NCBI RefSeq assembly: GCF_000214135.1
Contig: NZ_AFIE01000009.1
Location: 29,076 to 93,075, forward strand
DNA from: Acinetobacter sp. P8-3-8
GTDB lineage: Bacteria > Pseudomonadota > Gammaproteobacteria > Pseudomonadales > Moraxellaceae
Direction: 5' to 3'
DNA: 64,000 nt
Shown: in pieces, positions 46,090 to 55,784 of the stretch
How positions within the stretch are numbered: the stretch's first letter is position 1
How the letters are laid out: every line of letters begins with the position of its first letter
Notes under the pieces: model-generated
What the model saw: only the letters and a program-made list of their open reading frames with translations
What the model was told of the DNA's origin: nothing
Databases searched by the model: none
Program-made: the position numbers and the translations under genes

Positions 46090-47106
46090 TTATTTACGCT
46101 GACCGTCATACAAACTTTCATCAGCACGTGCAGGTTCGCTTGAAACTTCACGATTAGGACGATCCAATAAGCCAAAGCTCACTTTATTCAAAAGACTTGA
46201 TTTTTGCTCATCTGTCGTTTGATTCGTTGTTTCTGTGCTTAGATCTGCTTTATCGCTACGTCCAAAAATACCCAAAGTTGCACGGTTGACCCAGCTTGCT
46301 TCTTTACGTGCAGCACGAAGATTTACTTCGCCATTTGATTTAACCAAATTAGGATAATTTTTCTTTAACACTTCAATATATTGTTCTGAAGTTGCTTTGT
46401 CGCCTAATTTGTCATAACCATAAGCAATGGTTGCTAAAGCTTCAGGGATTTGCGGAGTTTGTGGGTAATGCTCTAAAACCCATTGAGAGCGTTCAACAGC
46501 AGCCAAATATGCTTTACGTTTAATGTTGAAACGCGCTGCGTTCATTTCGCTTTCAGCCAATTCCTGACCAATAAATTTCATACGTTCTGCTGCATCTACA
46601 GAATATTGACTTGAAGGATAACGACGAATCAAGTCCACAAAGTTTTGATAAGCAACTTTTAAATAGCCAACATCACGATGTGCTTGTTTTAATGAAGTAT
46701 AACGCAACATACTGTCATAGTTTTGCTCCATATTCGCTACACCACGAACATAGTAGGCATAGTCTAAATTTGGATGTTGCGGATTCAAACGAATAAAACG
46801 ATCTGCAAGTGCGATCGTACCTTCATAATCTTTTTGCTTAAATTTTGTATAAATTAATTCGAGTTGAGCCTGTTGCGCATATTGTCCTGTTGGATAATAG
46901 GTATCAATTGCCTCTAAAGATTTTGCAGCGTCGCCATATTGCCCATTATCTAGTGATTTCATCGCTTTATTGAAATAAATTTGCTCGCTAGATTGTGGGC
47001 CAGTATCCACAACATCTTTCTTAGGATTGCTGCTACAACCTACAAAAGCTGTTGCTAAGCCTACAGTTAAAGCAAGCATTGTGACTTTATAACGTGGTAG
47101 CGACAT
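46090..47106 (-). CDS. bamD: Outer-membrane assembly lipoprotein BamD, long form
   Basis: A 338-aa lipoprotein of the BAM complex. Lipobox FVGC has lipidated Cys24. Five TPR-like repeats follow, for example YFNKAMKSLDNGQYGDAAKSLEAIDTYYP and DLIRRYPSSQYSVDAAERMKF. It carries a non-TPR C-terminal extension of about 80 residues (from KNYPNLV), longer than E. coli BamD (245 aa) and typical of Acinetobacter. It is divergent from rluD, a frequent bacterial arrangement. Confidence 0.93.
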   Translation of the reverse strand: MSLPRYKVTMLALTVGLATAFVGCSSNPKKDVVDTGPQSSEQIYFNKAMKSLDNGQYGDAAKSLEAIDTYYPTGQYAQQAQLELIYTKFKQKDYEGTIALADRFIRLNPQHPNLDYAYYVRGVANMEQNYDSMLRYTSLKQAHRDVGYLKVAYQNFVDLIRRYPSSQYSVDAAERMKFIGQELAESEMNAARFNIKRKAYLAAVERSQWVLEHYPQTPQIPEALATIAYGYDKLGDKATSEQYIEVLKKNYPNLVKSNGEVNLRAARKEASWVNRATLGIFGRSDKADLSTETTNQTTDEQKSSLLNKVSFGLLDRPNREVSSEPARADESLYDGQRK

Positions 47107-47177
47107 AAAAATTCCTCTGTTTATACGGGCAATAGGCTACAATTGCGCTATTAAACCACTTTTGTCCGAATGAGCAA

Positions 47178-48230
47178 ATGACTTCAGCACACTCTTCTAA
47201 TTCTAATTTCCCAGAAAATGATTTCAATTTACTTGAAGATTCTGAGGATGCAGATAATCATAATTCTGCGCCGACTGCAACACGTTTATCGTTGCAATTT
47301 CAACTGGATGACAGCTATTTAGGGCAACGCATAGACCAAGTTGCAGCAACTGTTTGGAATGAGTTTTCGCGTGAAAAACTTAAACAGTGGATGAAGGAAG
47401 GTCATTTGTTGGTAAATGGTAACATTGTCAAACCAAAGTATAAATGTGAAGGCAATGAAATGTTGACTTTGGAGGTTGAGCTTGAGGCTCAAACTTCAGC
47501 ACAACCTGAAAATATTCCTTTAGATATCATCTATGAAGATGATGACATCATGGTCATCAATAAGCCTGTAGGTATGGTGGTTCATCCAGGTGCAGGCAAT
47601 CCGAATGGAACATTGGTCAATGCATTGCTTTACCATTATCCAAAATCAGCCGAACTCACTCGTGCAGGTTTAGTCCATCGTATCGATAAAGATACCAGTG
47701 GCTTATTGGTGGTTGCGAAGAATTTAGAGGCGCAATTTTCACTCAGTAAACAATTGGCTAAAAAAACAGTTTATCGAGTCTATGACTTGATTTGTTATGG
47801 AACGATGATTGCTGGCGGTAAAATCGACGAGCCGATCAAACGTCATCCTGTAGATCGTGTGAAAATGGCGATTTTACCAGGCGGTCGTGATGCGGTAACG
47901 CATTACAATGTCAAAGAGCGTTTTCAGCATTTTACCCGTGTACAAGCACAGCTTGAGACAGGGCGTACCCATCAAATCCGTATTCATTTCACTTATATTG
48001 GTTTTCCTTTAGTAGGTGATCCTGTCTATGTCAGCCGTGTGAAAGTACCTGCTGGAGCTTCTGATAAATTAGCGAGCACTTTACGTGGCTTTAAACGCCA
48101 AGCTTTACATGCTTCAAAACTTGGTTTGATTCATCCACAAACTAAGCAGGAAATGATGTTTGAAGCACCGTGGCCACAAGATTTTATTGATCTATTGGAT
48201 GTTTTACGTTCTGAAAATAAAGCTTATTAA
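47178..48230 (+). CDS. rluD: 23S rRNA pseudouridine synthase D
   Basis: A 350-aa RluD that makes pseudouridines in helix 69 of 23S rRNA. A disordered acidic N-terminus of 35 residues precedes the S4 domain (LGQRIDQVAATVWNEFSREKLKQWMKEGHLLVNG). The catalytic Asp is in HRIDKDTSGLLVVAK, with RTHQIRIHFTYIGFPLVGDP later. Followed after 36 bp by pgeF on the same strand. Confidence 0.95.
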   Translation: MTSAHSSNSNFPENDFNLLEDSEDADNHNSAPTATRLSLQFQLDDSYLGQRIDQVAATVWNEFSREKLKQWMKEGHLLVNGNIVKPKYKCEGNEMLTLEVELEAQTSAQPENIPLDIIYEDDDIMVINKPVGMVVHPGAGNPNGTLVNALLYHYPKSAELTRAGLVHRIDKDTSGLLVVAKNLEAQFSLSKQLAKKTVYRVYDLICYGTMIAGGKIDEPIKRHPVDRVKMAILPGGRDAVTHYNVKERFQHFTRVQAQLETGRTHQIRIHFTYIGFPLVGDPVYVSRVKVPAGASDKLASTLRGFKRQALHASKLGLIHPQTKQEMMFEAPWPQDFIDLLDVLRSENKAY

Positions 48231-48266
48231 TTGAAAAAGTGAATTGAATAAAAGGATCAGAAACAC

Positions 48267-49007
48267 ATGCAATTTGTTCAAGGATTACCACAAGGCGTAT
48301 TTGTCGGACAGACACATATTCAGCATCCTAAAGCTTTGGCTTCGGAGCAATCTGAGCTTGATGGTTTTAATTTGGCGTTGCATGTGAATGACGATCCGAA
48401 GCGGGTACAAACGCATCGCATGATTTTGTTAGATGAGTTTGCTGAGTTCGGTGTAGATAAAATCACGTGGATGACGCAAACCCATAGCACAATTTGCCAT
48501 ACCATCAATGAAGAAATGCCTTTAGTGGCGCTAATCGGTGATGGATTGGTGACGCAAAAAACAGGTCATGTACTCATGATGATGACCGCAGATTGTTTAC
48601 CTGTGGTTTTAGGTAATGCAGAAGGTACTGAAATTGCCAATTTACATGCAGGTTGGCGTGGTTTAGCAGGTGGTATTGTTGAAAATACGCTTGCAGAAAT
48701 GAAGTCAAAACCAACATGGGCATGGTTAGGTGCAGCAATTAGCCAGCCTTGTTTTGAAGTGGGTGCAGAGGTTAAAGAAGCTTTCTGTTCAAAATATGCA
48801 GAATTAAACACAGCATTTCAAGACGGAGAGCAAGGTAAATACTATGCAGATCTTTATGCGATTGCTCGCTTCATTTTAAAACAACATGGTGTAGCAACAG
48901 TTTTAGGTGGTGATCAATGTTCTTATCGCCAAGATCAAGATTACTATTCTTATCGTCGACATGCTAAAACAGGCCGTATGGCAACATTTGCTTATATGAA
49001 AAAATAA
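48267..49007 (+). CDS. pgeF: Peptidoglycan editing factor PgeF (multicopper polyphenol oxidase/YfiH)
   Basis: A 246-aa YfiH-family protein. Metal-ligand residues are in TQTHST, TADCLPV and NLHAGWRGL. In E. coli it hydrolyses misincorporated L-Ser from muropeptide precursors, and members also oxidise polyphenols. AAGGA lies upstream of the start. Co-transcription with rluD is common in gammaproteobacteria and likely here. Confidence 0.92.
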   Translation: MQFVQGLPQGVFVGQTHIQHPKALASEQSELDGFNLALHVNDDPKRVQTHRMILLDEFAEFGVDKITWMTQTHSTICHTINEEMPLVALIGDGLVTQKTGHVLMMMTADCLPVVLGNAEGTEIANLHAGWRGLAGGIVENTLAEMKSKPTWAWLGAAISQPCFEVGAEVKEAFCSKYAELNTAFQDGEQGKYYADLYAIARFILKQHGVATVLGGDQCSYRQDQDYYSYRRHAKTGRMATFAYMKK

Positions 49008-49169
49008 ATGAAAAAAATAAAAATAGATATTCAATGAAATTTTTGAACGAAGTGGAATCTTTATTGATTTCACTTTTTTCAATTTGATTCTGATTTGAAT
49101 GATTTTTACAAGAATTGTTAAAATTTGAATTAGTGTTAAACTTGACTAAATTTGTTTGTTTTTATCGCT

Positions 49170-49721
49170 ATGCCTTTATCCTCAAAATCTGTCGCGATCG
49201 TCTACCACAGCCCTTATGGTCATACTGCAAAAGTTGCAAATCATATCGCAGAAGGGGTGAAGAAGGTCGGTGTTCAAGTTCACCTGATGAATGTTGAGCA
49301 TGTAGATTGGGATGTATTAGACCAAGCAGATGCTATTATTTTCGGCTGTCCAACTTATATGGGTAGCTTAACTTCTGCATTAAAATTATTTATGGAACAG
49401 TCATCTAAGCGTTGGTTAGCACGGACTTGGCAGGGGAAATTGGCTGCCGGTTTCACCAATGGTGGTGGTTTAAGTGGTGATAAACTGGCAGTGCTTCAGC
49501 AAATCAATCTTTTTGCCATGCAACATGGCATGTTATGGAGTGGTTTGCCAATGATGCCGACAGGGCGTGGACAAAATGACTTAAATCGCATGTCGAGCTT
49601 TTTAGGTTTAATGACCCAATCTGATAATGCACCTGTAGAAGTCACACCGCCTAAAGGTGATTTAGAAACTGCTATGTGGTTTGGTGAATATACGGCTTTG
49701 ATGGTAAATCGTATTAAATAA
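49170..49721 (+). CDS. Flavodoxin-fold NAD(P)H oxidoreductase, WrbA-like
   Basis: A 183-aa flavodoxin-type protein. The FMN-binding loop is YHSPYGHTAKV near residue 10, followed by GCPTYMGSLTSALKLFMEQSS and FTNGGGLSGDK. It resembles the 17630 protein along its whole length but is clearly divergent. ATG 49170 was preferred over an upstream TTG. It ends at a bidirectional terminator facing smpB. No regulator is adjacent. Confidence 0.85.
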   Translation: MPLSSKSVAIVYHSPYGHTAKVANHIAEGVKKVGVQVHLMNVEHVDWDVLDQADAIIFGCPTYMGSLTSALKLFMEQSSKRWLARTWQGKLAAGFTNGGGLSGDKLAVLQQINLFAMQHGMLWSGLPMMPTGRGQNDLNRMSSFLGLMTQSDNAPVEVTPPKGDLETAMWFGEYTALMVNRIK

Positions 49722-49760
49722 CGTATTGAGTTTGAGATAAATATAGATACATAGAATTGT

Positions 49761-49787
49761 AAAAAACCTCCAAGTGGAGGTTTTTTT
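49761..49787. terminator. Bidirectional terminator between the flavodoxin gene and smpB
   Basis: AAAAACCTCC and GGAGGTTTTT pair around AAGT, with T-runs on both strands. Confidence 0.92.
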
Positions 49788-49808
49788 ATCGATCGATTGT
49801 TTTGTTGA

Positions 49809-50285
49809 TTATTTATGCATAATACGTGCTTTATCACGTTGCCAATCACGGTCTTTCTCAGTCGCACGTTTGTCATGTAATTGTTTACCTTTCACCAATG
49901 CAATTTCAAGTTTTGCCAGAGGACCTTTCCAATAACATGCTAAAGGCACGCAGGTATAACCTTTTTGGTTAATCGCCCCCATCAACTTTTCAAGTTCACG
50001 GCGAGAAAGTAATAATTTACGTGTACGTGTTGCCTCTGGTACAACGTGAGAAGAGGCAGAAAGTAAGGGTTGAATCTGAGCTCCAAACAGGAAAGCTTCA
50101 TTATTTTTAAACGTAATATAGCTTTCAGTGATCGTCATACGCCCAGCACGTAACGATTTCACTTCCCAGCCTTGTAAAGACAGACCAGCTTCAAATTTTT
50201 CTTCAATGAAATAATCGTGGCGTGCACGTTTATTTAGCGCAATCGTCCCACTATTATTTTTTTTAACAACAATGTTTTTCGACAT
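49809..50285 (-). CDS. smpB: SsrA-binding protein SmpB
   Basis: A 158-aa tmRNA partner used for ribosome rescue. Motifs are [42 protein letters not shown] and the C-terminal [17 protein letters not shown] tail that enters the mRNA channel. Divergent from coaD, with 161 bp between. Confidence 0.97.
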   Translation of the reverse strand: MSKNIVVKKNNSGTIALNKRARHDYFIEEKFEAGLSLQGWEVKSLRAGRMTITESYITFKNNEAFLFGAQIQPLLSASSHVVPEATRTRKLLLSRRELEKLMGAINQKGYTCVPLACYWKGPLAKLEIALVKGKQLHDKRATEKDRDWQRDKARIMHK

Positions 50286-50422
50286 AATACAAATATTCCA
50301 AGAATAGTCTTATTTTGCCTCAAACTTGAGTCAAGGTGAAGTCATTTCAGAATTAAAAACCTGATTGTAAATGAGTTGAGGTTCTTCGCTAATATTTCAG
50401 TTTTTGTTAAACTATGTGCTGA

Positions 50423-50938
<516 letters not shown>

Positions 50939-50939
50939 T

Positions 50940-51203
50940 GTGTCTTTAATCATCACCGAAGAATGCATCAATTGTGATGTGTGTGAGCCTGTATGTCCAA
51001 ATGAAGCGATTTACATGGGGGAGGAAATTTATGAAATTAATCCAAACCTATGTACTGAGTGTGTTGGGCATTATGATCAACCACAATGTTCACTTTTCTG
51101 TCCTGTCGATTGTATTCCGCTTGATCCCAATCATGTGGAAAGCCAAGATGAATTGATGGAAAAGTATAAAAAACTGATTGCTCAAAAAAGCACGAGCAAT
51201 TAG
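50940..51203 (+). CDS. YfhL-type 2[4Fe-4S] ferredoxin
   Basis: An 87-aa ferredoxin. Two clusters are evident: CINCDVCEPVC and CTECVGHYDQPQCSLFCPVDC, the second with the expanded spacing of the Alvin/YfhL class. It starts at GTG 50940, one base after the coaD stop. The electron-transfer partner is unknown. The downstream gene is rnpB. Confidence 0.9.
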   Translation: MSLIITEECINCDVCEPVCPNEAIYMGEEIYEINPNLCTECVGHYDQPQCSLFCPVDCIPLDPNHVESQDELMEKYKKLIAQKSTSN

Positions 51204-51229
51204 CAATAAAATTTGTTAGGATACGCCCC

Positions 51230-51603
<374 letters not shown>

Positions 51604-51681
51604 AACAAATTTTGATCAATTAAGCGCATTAAGTACTTGACGTACAGATGATAACATCACATAATGCGCCCACAGTTTTTC

Positions 51682-51758
51682 GGCTATGTAGCTCAGTTGG
51701 TTAGAGCACCGCACTCATAATGCGGGGGTCACAAGTTCAAGTCTCGTCATAGCCACCA
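51682..51758 (+). tRNA. tRNA-Met (CAU), elongator
   Basis: A 77-nt tRNA with acceptor GGCTATG/CATAGCC, anticodon CAT in CTCATAA, CCA encoded. The body resembles E. coli elongator tRNA-Met rather than tRNA-Ile2 or the initiator. Confidence 0.93.
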
Positions 51759-51765
51759 TTTTTAT

Positions 51766-51796
51766 AGACCACGTTCCAAAACGTGGTCTTTTTTTA
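51766..51796 (+). terminator. Terminator after tRNA-Met
   Basis: AGACCACGTT/AACGTGGTCT stem with loop CCAA and T7 tail. Confidence 0.92.
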
Positions 51797-52213
51797 TCTT
51801 TAAAATTCTCACTGAATCCTCCTCTTACTTGAACAATCTAATTTTTATCTAAATTGATTCATCTAAATTCATTCAAAATAAAGCTGTATTAAACTGATCT
51901 ATCTATTTTTAATGATTCGATCTTATAGAACTGGAATTAAAAAATAATAATTGATTCATTCATTCTCTGATCGAGATTCTGATCTTTCTAATGCTGGCAA
52001 AAGTGCTGTGAGGCTATACCTATTCAGGTATTCTCTGGCTTAGGGAAGGAGATATTGGATTATTATAATGATCTTTATAATAACCTTCTTGGAGTGGATT
52101 GATGTGTAATTCAGCAGATTTGACTGTAATTTGTTGAAATTTCAGTAAGAATTTTCTTGATAAATAATCTATTCGATATTATTTTAGCTCATGCAGATAC
52201 TGAATTTTAGGCA
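51797..52213. other. 417-bp AT-rich gap between tRNA-Met and tRNA-Leu
   Basis: No ORF or RNA gene was recognised. Small inverted repeats occur, for example ATACCT/AGGTAT near 52017 and TTATTAT/ATAATAA near 52058-52085. It may hold promoters that I cannot place. Confidence 0.4.
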
Positions 52214-52240
52214 TAAAAAAACCAGCATATCGCTGGAATT
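52214..52240 (-). terminator. Terminator of tRNA-Leu copy 1
   Basis: On the minus strand CCAGC/GCTGG hairpin followed by T7. The same unit ends tRNA-Leu copy 2. Confidence 0.85.
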
Positions 52241-52246
52241 TTTATT

Positions 52247-52274
52247 GCACCATTTTAGATCTGTAAAATGGTGC
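52247..52274 (-). other. Trailer hairpin pairing with the 3' end of tRNA-Leu copy 1
   Basis: GCACCATTTTA (52247-52257) and TAAAATGGTGC (52264-52274) pair perfectly over 11 bp. The right arm includes the tRNA CCA end and discriminator, so in the precursor the 3' end would be base-paired with its own trailer. Confidence 0.65.
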
Positions 52275-52354
52275 CCGAGGCCAGACTCGAACTGGCACGC
52301 TTTGTGGGCGGGGGATTTTAAATCCCCTGTGTCTACCGATTTCACCACTCGGGC
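52269..52354 (-). tRNA. tRNA-Leu (UAA), copy 1
   Basis: An 86-nt class II tRNA with acceptor GCCCGAG/CTCGGGC, anticodon loop TTTAAAA (UAA), long variable arm CCGCCCACAAAGCGUG and encoded CCA. It has a second identical copy at 55464-55549. Confidence 0.96.
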
Positions 52355-52561
52355 ATGAGCGCAATAATAAAGGAGAGATTTTCACTTGGCAAGGATATTT
52401 CAGTCGATTTGCTTTCTTTTCAATCAATTCATGTGTTTATGTTTGAAAATAAGCCAATTTTTCTTAAAAAATGTTTTTGTCATGATTTTTTCATTCATTT
52501 GAGATCAAAGTGAAATCTAAATGTTCTAAATTAACTGGATAAAAAAACTTAGGGAAAATCA

Positions 52562-54328
52562 ATGTCTAATTCAATTTCACGCCGTGCACTTATTCAAAGG
52601 TCATTAGCAGGTTTTGGGGCATTATCTTTACCAGTCGGGTTGACTGCATGTGATGATGATAACGATAGTTCAATTAAACCAACAACAAAAGCGACATTTA
52701 AACACGGGGTAGCAAGTGGTGATCCGCTGAAAGATCGAGTGATTTTGTGGACACGTATTACACCAGAAGATACATCACTACGTTTAGAGGTGGTGTGGGA
52801 AATAGCAACGGACGACAAATTTACCCAAATTATCAATACAGGCAAGGTACAAACGGCTGCCGCGCAAGATTTCACCATTAAAGTTGATGCAGATAAATTG
52901 AAATCGGGACAAACGTATTTCTATCGCTTTAAATTTGGTTCGGTCACTTCACCAGTAGGGCGTACCAAAACATTGCCAGAAACCACCAGCTCGGTGCAAT
53001 TTGCAGTGTGTTCTTGTGCAAACTATCCAGCAGGCTATTTCCATGTTTATAAAGAAATGGCAAAACAAGAACTTGATGCGATTATTCATTTGGGTGATTA
53101 CATTTATGAATATGGTCAAGGTGGCTATGCAACAGCAGATGCTGAAAAGTTAGGTCGTACTTTCGCAGCGGGTAATGAAAACGAAATTATCAAATTGGAT
53201 GATTATCGTAAACGTTATGCGTTGTACCGTTTGGATGTGGATTTACAAGCTGCACATCTGCGTCATCCATTTATTGTGATTTGGGATGACCATGAGTTAG
53301 CCAATGATGCATGGAAAGATGGCGCAGGGAATCATCAAAGTACTGAAGGTGCTTTTTTAGATCGTAAATTAGCAGCATTACAAGCTTATTTTGAATGGAT
53401 GCCGATTCGTCCCGTGTCTGAAACAGATCATTTGAATATTTACCGTCAATTTGACTTTGGTTCATTGGTTCAACTCACCATGCTAGATACACGTATTTTG
53501 GCGCGTGATAAGCAGTTGGATTATGCTGATTATATGACAGCGTCAGGCATGGATTTTGCTCGTTTCCAAGCGGATTTAGCCAGTACTACACGAACTTTGG
53601 TGGGTTATACGCAACGTGCATGGCTACAACAGAAATTGGCGCAATCTACAGCGACATGGAACGTACTTGGACAGCAAGTGTTGATGTCTAAAATGTTAAT
53701 TCCTGCTGAATTGTTGTTGCCTCTTGCTGCGATTACCAGTGGTAATGCGACATCTGAAGTTTTAGCTCAAATGAATAAACAAATTACTGAATTGGTTACA
53801 TTGAAAATGCGTTTGCAGGCTGGCGACCCAAGTTTAACCGCTGCGGAAAAAGCACGTGTCACAACTGTTGCGCCGTATAACCTTGATGCATGGGATGGTT
53901 ATTATGTGGAACGTGAAGTTTTATACGGAACATTAAAAGCATTGAATAAGAAAGTTGTTGTACTCGCAGGAGATACACATAATGCTTGGTCTTCAGATTT
54001 GCATTCGCAAGCAGGTGACTTTGTTGGCGTAGAATTGGCGACCAGTTCTGTTTCTTCACCGGGCTTAGAAGAATATTTGAATATTCCGATGGCACAGTTG
54101 CAGCAATTCGAAATGGCATTTACCACGTTAATTGATGAGTTGAACTACGCTAACTTGAATCAACGTGGTTATTTAAAAGTCAATTTTACAGCACAGCAAG
54201 TGCAAGCGGACTGGGTCTTTATGAGTACAATTAAAGACAAGAGCTATGTTGTGGATACAGTACGTGGACATCAATTGGTATTGAATAGTGCTTTGGTCGA
54301 CGTAGCAACTGTGCAGAAAAGTGCTTAG
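52562..54328 (+). CDS. PhoD-like alkaline phosphatase/phosphodiesterase with Tat-type signal
   Basis: A 588-aa secreted phosphatase of the PhoD family. The N-terminus SRRALIQRSLAGFGALSL has a twin-arginine motif, and LTAC resembles a lipobox, so it may be a Tat-exported lipoprotein. An Fn3-like N-terminal domain (HGVASGDPLKDRVILWTRITPE) precedes the metallophosphatase core with FAVCSCANYP, IHLGDYIYEYG, WDDHELANDAWK and VLAGDTHNAW. PhoD enzymes are usually phosphate-starvation genes; no Pho box was identified. It ends at a terminator. Confidence 0.9.
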   Translation: MSNSISRRALIQRSLAGFGALSLPVGLTACDDDNDSSIKPTTKATFKHGVASGDPLKDRVILWTRITPEDTSLRLEVVWEIATDDKFTQIINTGKVQTAAAQDFTIKVDADKLKSGQTYFYRFKFGSVTSPVGRTKTLPETTSSVQFAVCSCANYPAGYFHVYKEMAKQELDAIIHLGDYIYEYGQGGYATADAEKLGRTFAAGNENEIIKLDDYRKRYALYRLDVDLQAAHLRHPFIVIWDDHELANDAWKDGAGNHQSTEGAFLDRKLAALQAYFEWMPIRPVSETDHLNIYRQFDFGSLVQLTMLDTRILARDKQLDYADYMTASGMDFARFQADLASTTRTLVGYTQRAWLQQKLAQSTATWNVLGQQVLMSKMLIPAELLLPLAAITSGNATSEVLAQMNKQITELVTLKMRLQAGDPSLTAAEKARVTTVAPYNLDAWDGYYVEREVLYGTLKALNKKVVVLAGDTHNAWSSDLHSQAGDFVGVELATSSVSSPGLEEYLNIPMAQLQQFEMAFTTLIDELNYANLNQRGYLKVNFTAQQVQADWVFMSTIKDKSYVVDTVRGHQLVLNSALVDVATVQKSA

Positions 54329-54366
54329 ATCAATTTGCTTCTGATGTTGATACAAAAGTATTGATA

Positions 54367-54400
54367 CAAAAAACCAAGCATTTATTGCTTGGTTTTTTCT
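54367..54400. terminator. Terminator after the PhoD gene
   Basis: AAAAACCAAGCA and TGCTTGGTTTTT pair around TTTAT, with T6 tail. Confidence 0.9.
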
Positions 54401-54438
54401 TTATGGGCATCTTAACAAGAAGAAATAAGAGTCTGACC

Positions 54439-55203
54439 TTACATTAAACTGTCCATATAAGCATCTAAGTCGACATATTTATAAGTCATACACATTTCAT
54501 TTTCGAATTTAAGTAGTTTTAAGTGTAGTTCTAAATACTGTGTCAATTGTTGTTGCTGAAATTTAAATTGCTCAGAATTTTTAGCATGGAATTTCATTTT
54601 AAATTTAGCTTTTTTGGCTTGTTTATACGCCCAAAAGCAGGTTCTACGGATTTGTTGTAATTGATAATATTCAGTATCTTTGGTGCTATCTCTAAATAAA
54701 TTTTCTTTATAGAACTTCACAAAACCAAAACTCATAGCAAAAAAGAACAGAACACCTTGTAATAAAATGCTTTCAAAAAAGTAAATGTTCAGTGCTTGTA
54801 AGATGATGAGAATAGCGAGTTTAAGCGGAGTATTGTTGAGTTGTTTATAAAGATGTACAGAACTGTGTTTAATCTGTTTGATAATAAATGGCACGATCAG
54901 CATAAAAAAGAGCATGATGGCTAAAGCTGCAATACCTTTGGCTTGAAAAGGATCAAACTGAGGGTAATGATTTTCTATATAGTGACCTAAACTAAAATAA
55001 ATACTACAGAAAATCATGATCGATAAAACCCACGGAATGAATTCCTTTGCTTCGTCTAAAAGTCCTTTTGTTTTCATCTGACTGTAAAATAAAAAATTGC
55101 GTTTAAACGCTTGAGGATATTTATTTTGCAAGTCTTGCAGAAAAAGCACAGCTTGTTGGGATCTGATCATACTACTCATTTGGCATAGACTGAACATGTT
55201 CAT
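54439..55203 (-). CDS. Unrecognised membrane protein with a charged C-terminal tail
   Basis: A 254-aa protein I do not recognise. Four hydrophobic segments lie between residues 55 and 165, for example LSIMIFCSIYFSLG and ILLQGVLFFFAMSFGFV. They are preceded by a polar 50-residue stretch and followed by a basic and helical C-terminal half (AYKQAKKAKFKMKFHAKNSEQFKFQQQQL). That half likely faces the cytoplasm. Start: 55203, or possibly ATG 55179. It stands alone between the PhoD gene and the tRNA cluster. Confidence 0.65.
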   Translation of the reverse strand: MNMFSLCQMSSMIRSQQAVLFLQDLQNKYPQAFKRNFLFYSQMKTKGLLDEAKEFIPWVLSIMIFCSIYFSLGHYIENHYPQFDPFQAKGIAALAIMLFFMLIVPFIIKQIKHSSVHLYKQLNNTPLKLAILIILQALNIYFFESILLQGVLFFFAMSFGFVKFYKENLFRDSTKDTEYYQLQQIRRTCFWAYKQAKKAKFKMKFHAKNSEQFKFQQQQLTQYLELHLKLLKFENEMCMTYKYVDLDAYMDSLM

Positions 55204-55408
55204 CGTTCAGAGTACTATTACGATTTTCAAAATTAAACTCATTGTAAGGCTAATTTTGAATTGGGGGCAAGAACTTGAATCAAATACAATGTGTTTTAAA
55301 TTTTTGAAAATGTAGAAGTTCGTGATTTGGGTGGGAATAAACTTAAAAATAGTATTGTAAGTACTTAATAAATATTATTAATTCTTATATTTAGTAAATT
55401 TTAGATAT

Positions 55409-55436
55409 AAAAAAACCAGCATAAGCTGGAATTTTT
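55409..55436 (-). terminator. Terminator of the tRNA-Cys/tRNA-Leu transcript
   Basis: CCAGC/GCTGG hairpin with a T7 tail on the minus strand, the same unit as after copy 1 but with a shorter loop. Confidence 0.85.
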
Positions 55437-55439
55437 ATT

Positions 55440-55469
55440 GCACCATTTTAAGAAGTATTAAAATGGTGC
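55440..55469 (-). other. Trailer hairpin pairing with the 3' end of tRNA-Leu copy 2
   Basis: GCACCATTTTA and TAAAATGGTGC pair over 11 bp. The stem is identical to that of copy 1, while the loop differs (8 bases here against 6). Confidence 0.65.
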
Positions 55470-55549
55470 CCGAGGCCAGACTCGAACTGGCACGCTTTGT
55501 GGGCGGGGGATTTTAAATCCCCTGTGTCTACCGATTTCACCACTCGGGC
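55464..55549 (-). tRNA. tRNA-Leu (UAA), copy 2
   Basis: Identical 86-nt gene to copy 1, anticodon UAA, CCA encoded. It is 10 bases downstream of tRNA-Cys on the same strand. Confidence 0.96.
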
Positions 55550-55559
55550 TTTACAAGAT

Positions 55560-55633
55560 TGGAGGCGGAGGTCGGAATCGAACCGGCGTACACGGAGTTG
55601 CAGTCCGCTGCATGACCACTCTGCCACCCCGCC
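55560..55633 (-). tRNA. tRNA-Cys (GCA)
   Basis: A 74-nt tRNA with acceptor GGCGGGG/CTCCGCC, anticodon GCA in CTGCAAC, T-arm GGTTCGATTCC and discriminator U then CCA. Confidence 0.95.
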
Positions 55634-55784
55634 ATGTCTTGGTGATGCACATATTAGCAACCTTTGAAAAAAAACAATACTATAATTCATGCATATGCAC
55701 ATAAATTCGGCATATAGAATAAAAATGTTCAAATAATCATGTATTATTTGCAAAATTGATTCATATCTACCTTGGAGATGTGCC

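Noticed and set aside
51797-52213. Genomic island or integrase near tRNA-Met and tRNA-Leu
   Set aside because: The gap is 417 bp with no integrase, no partial tRNA duplicate and no att-like direct repeat beyond the tRNA-Leu duplication itself.
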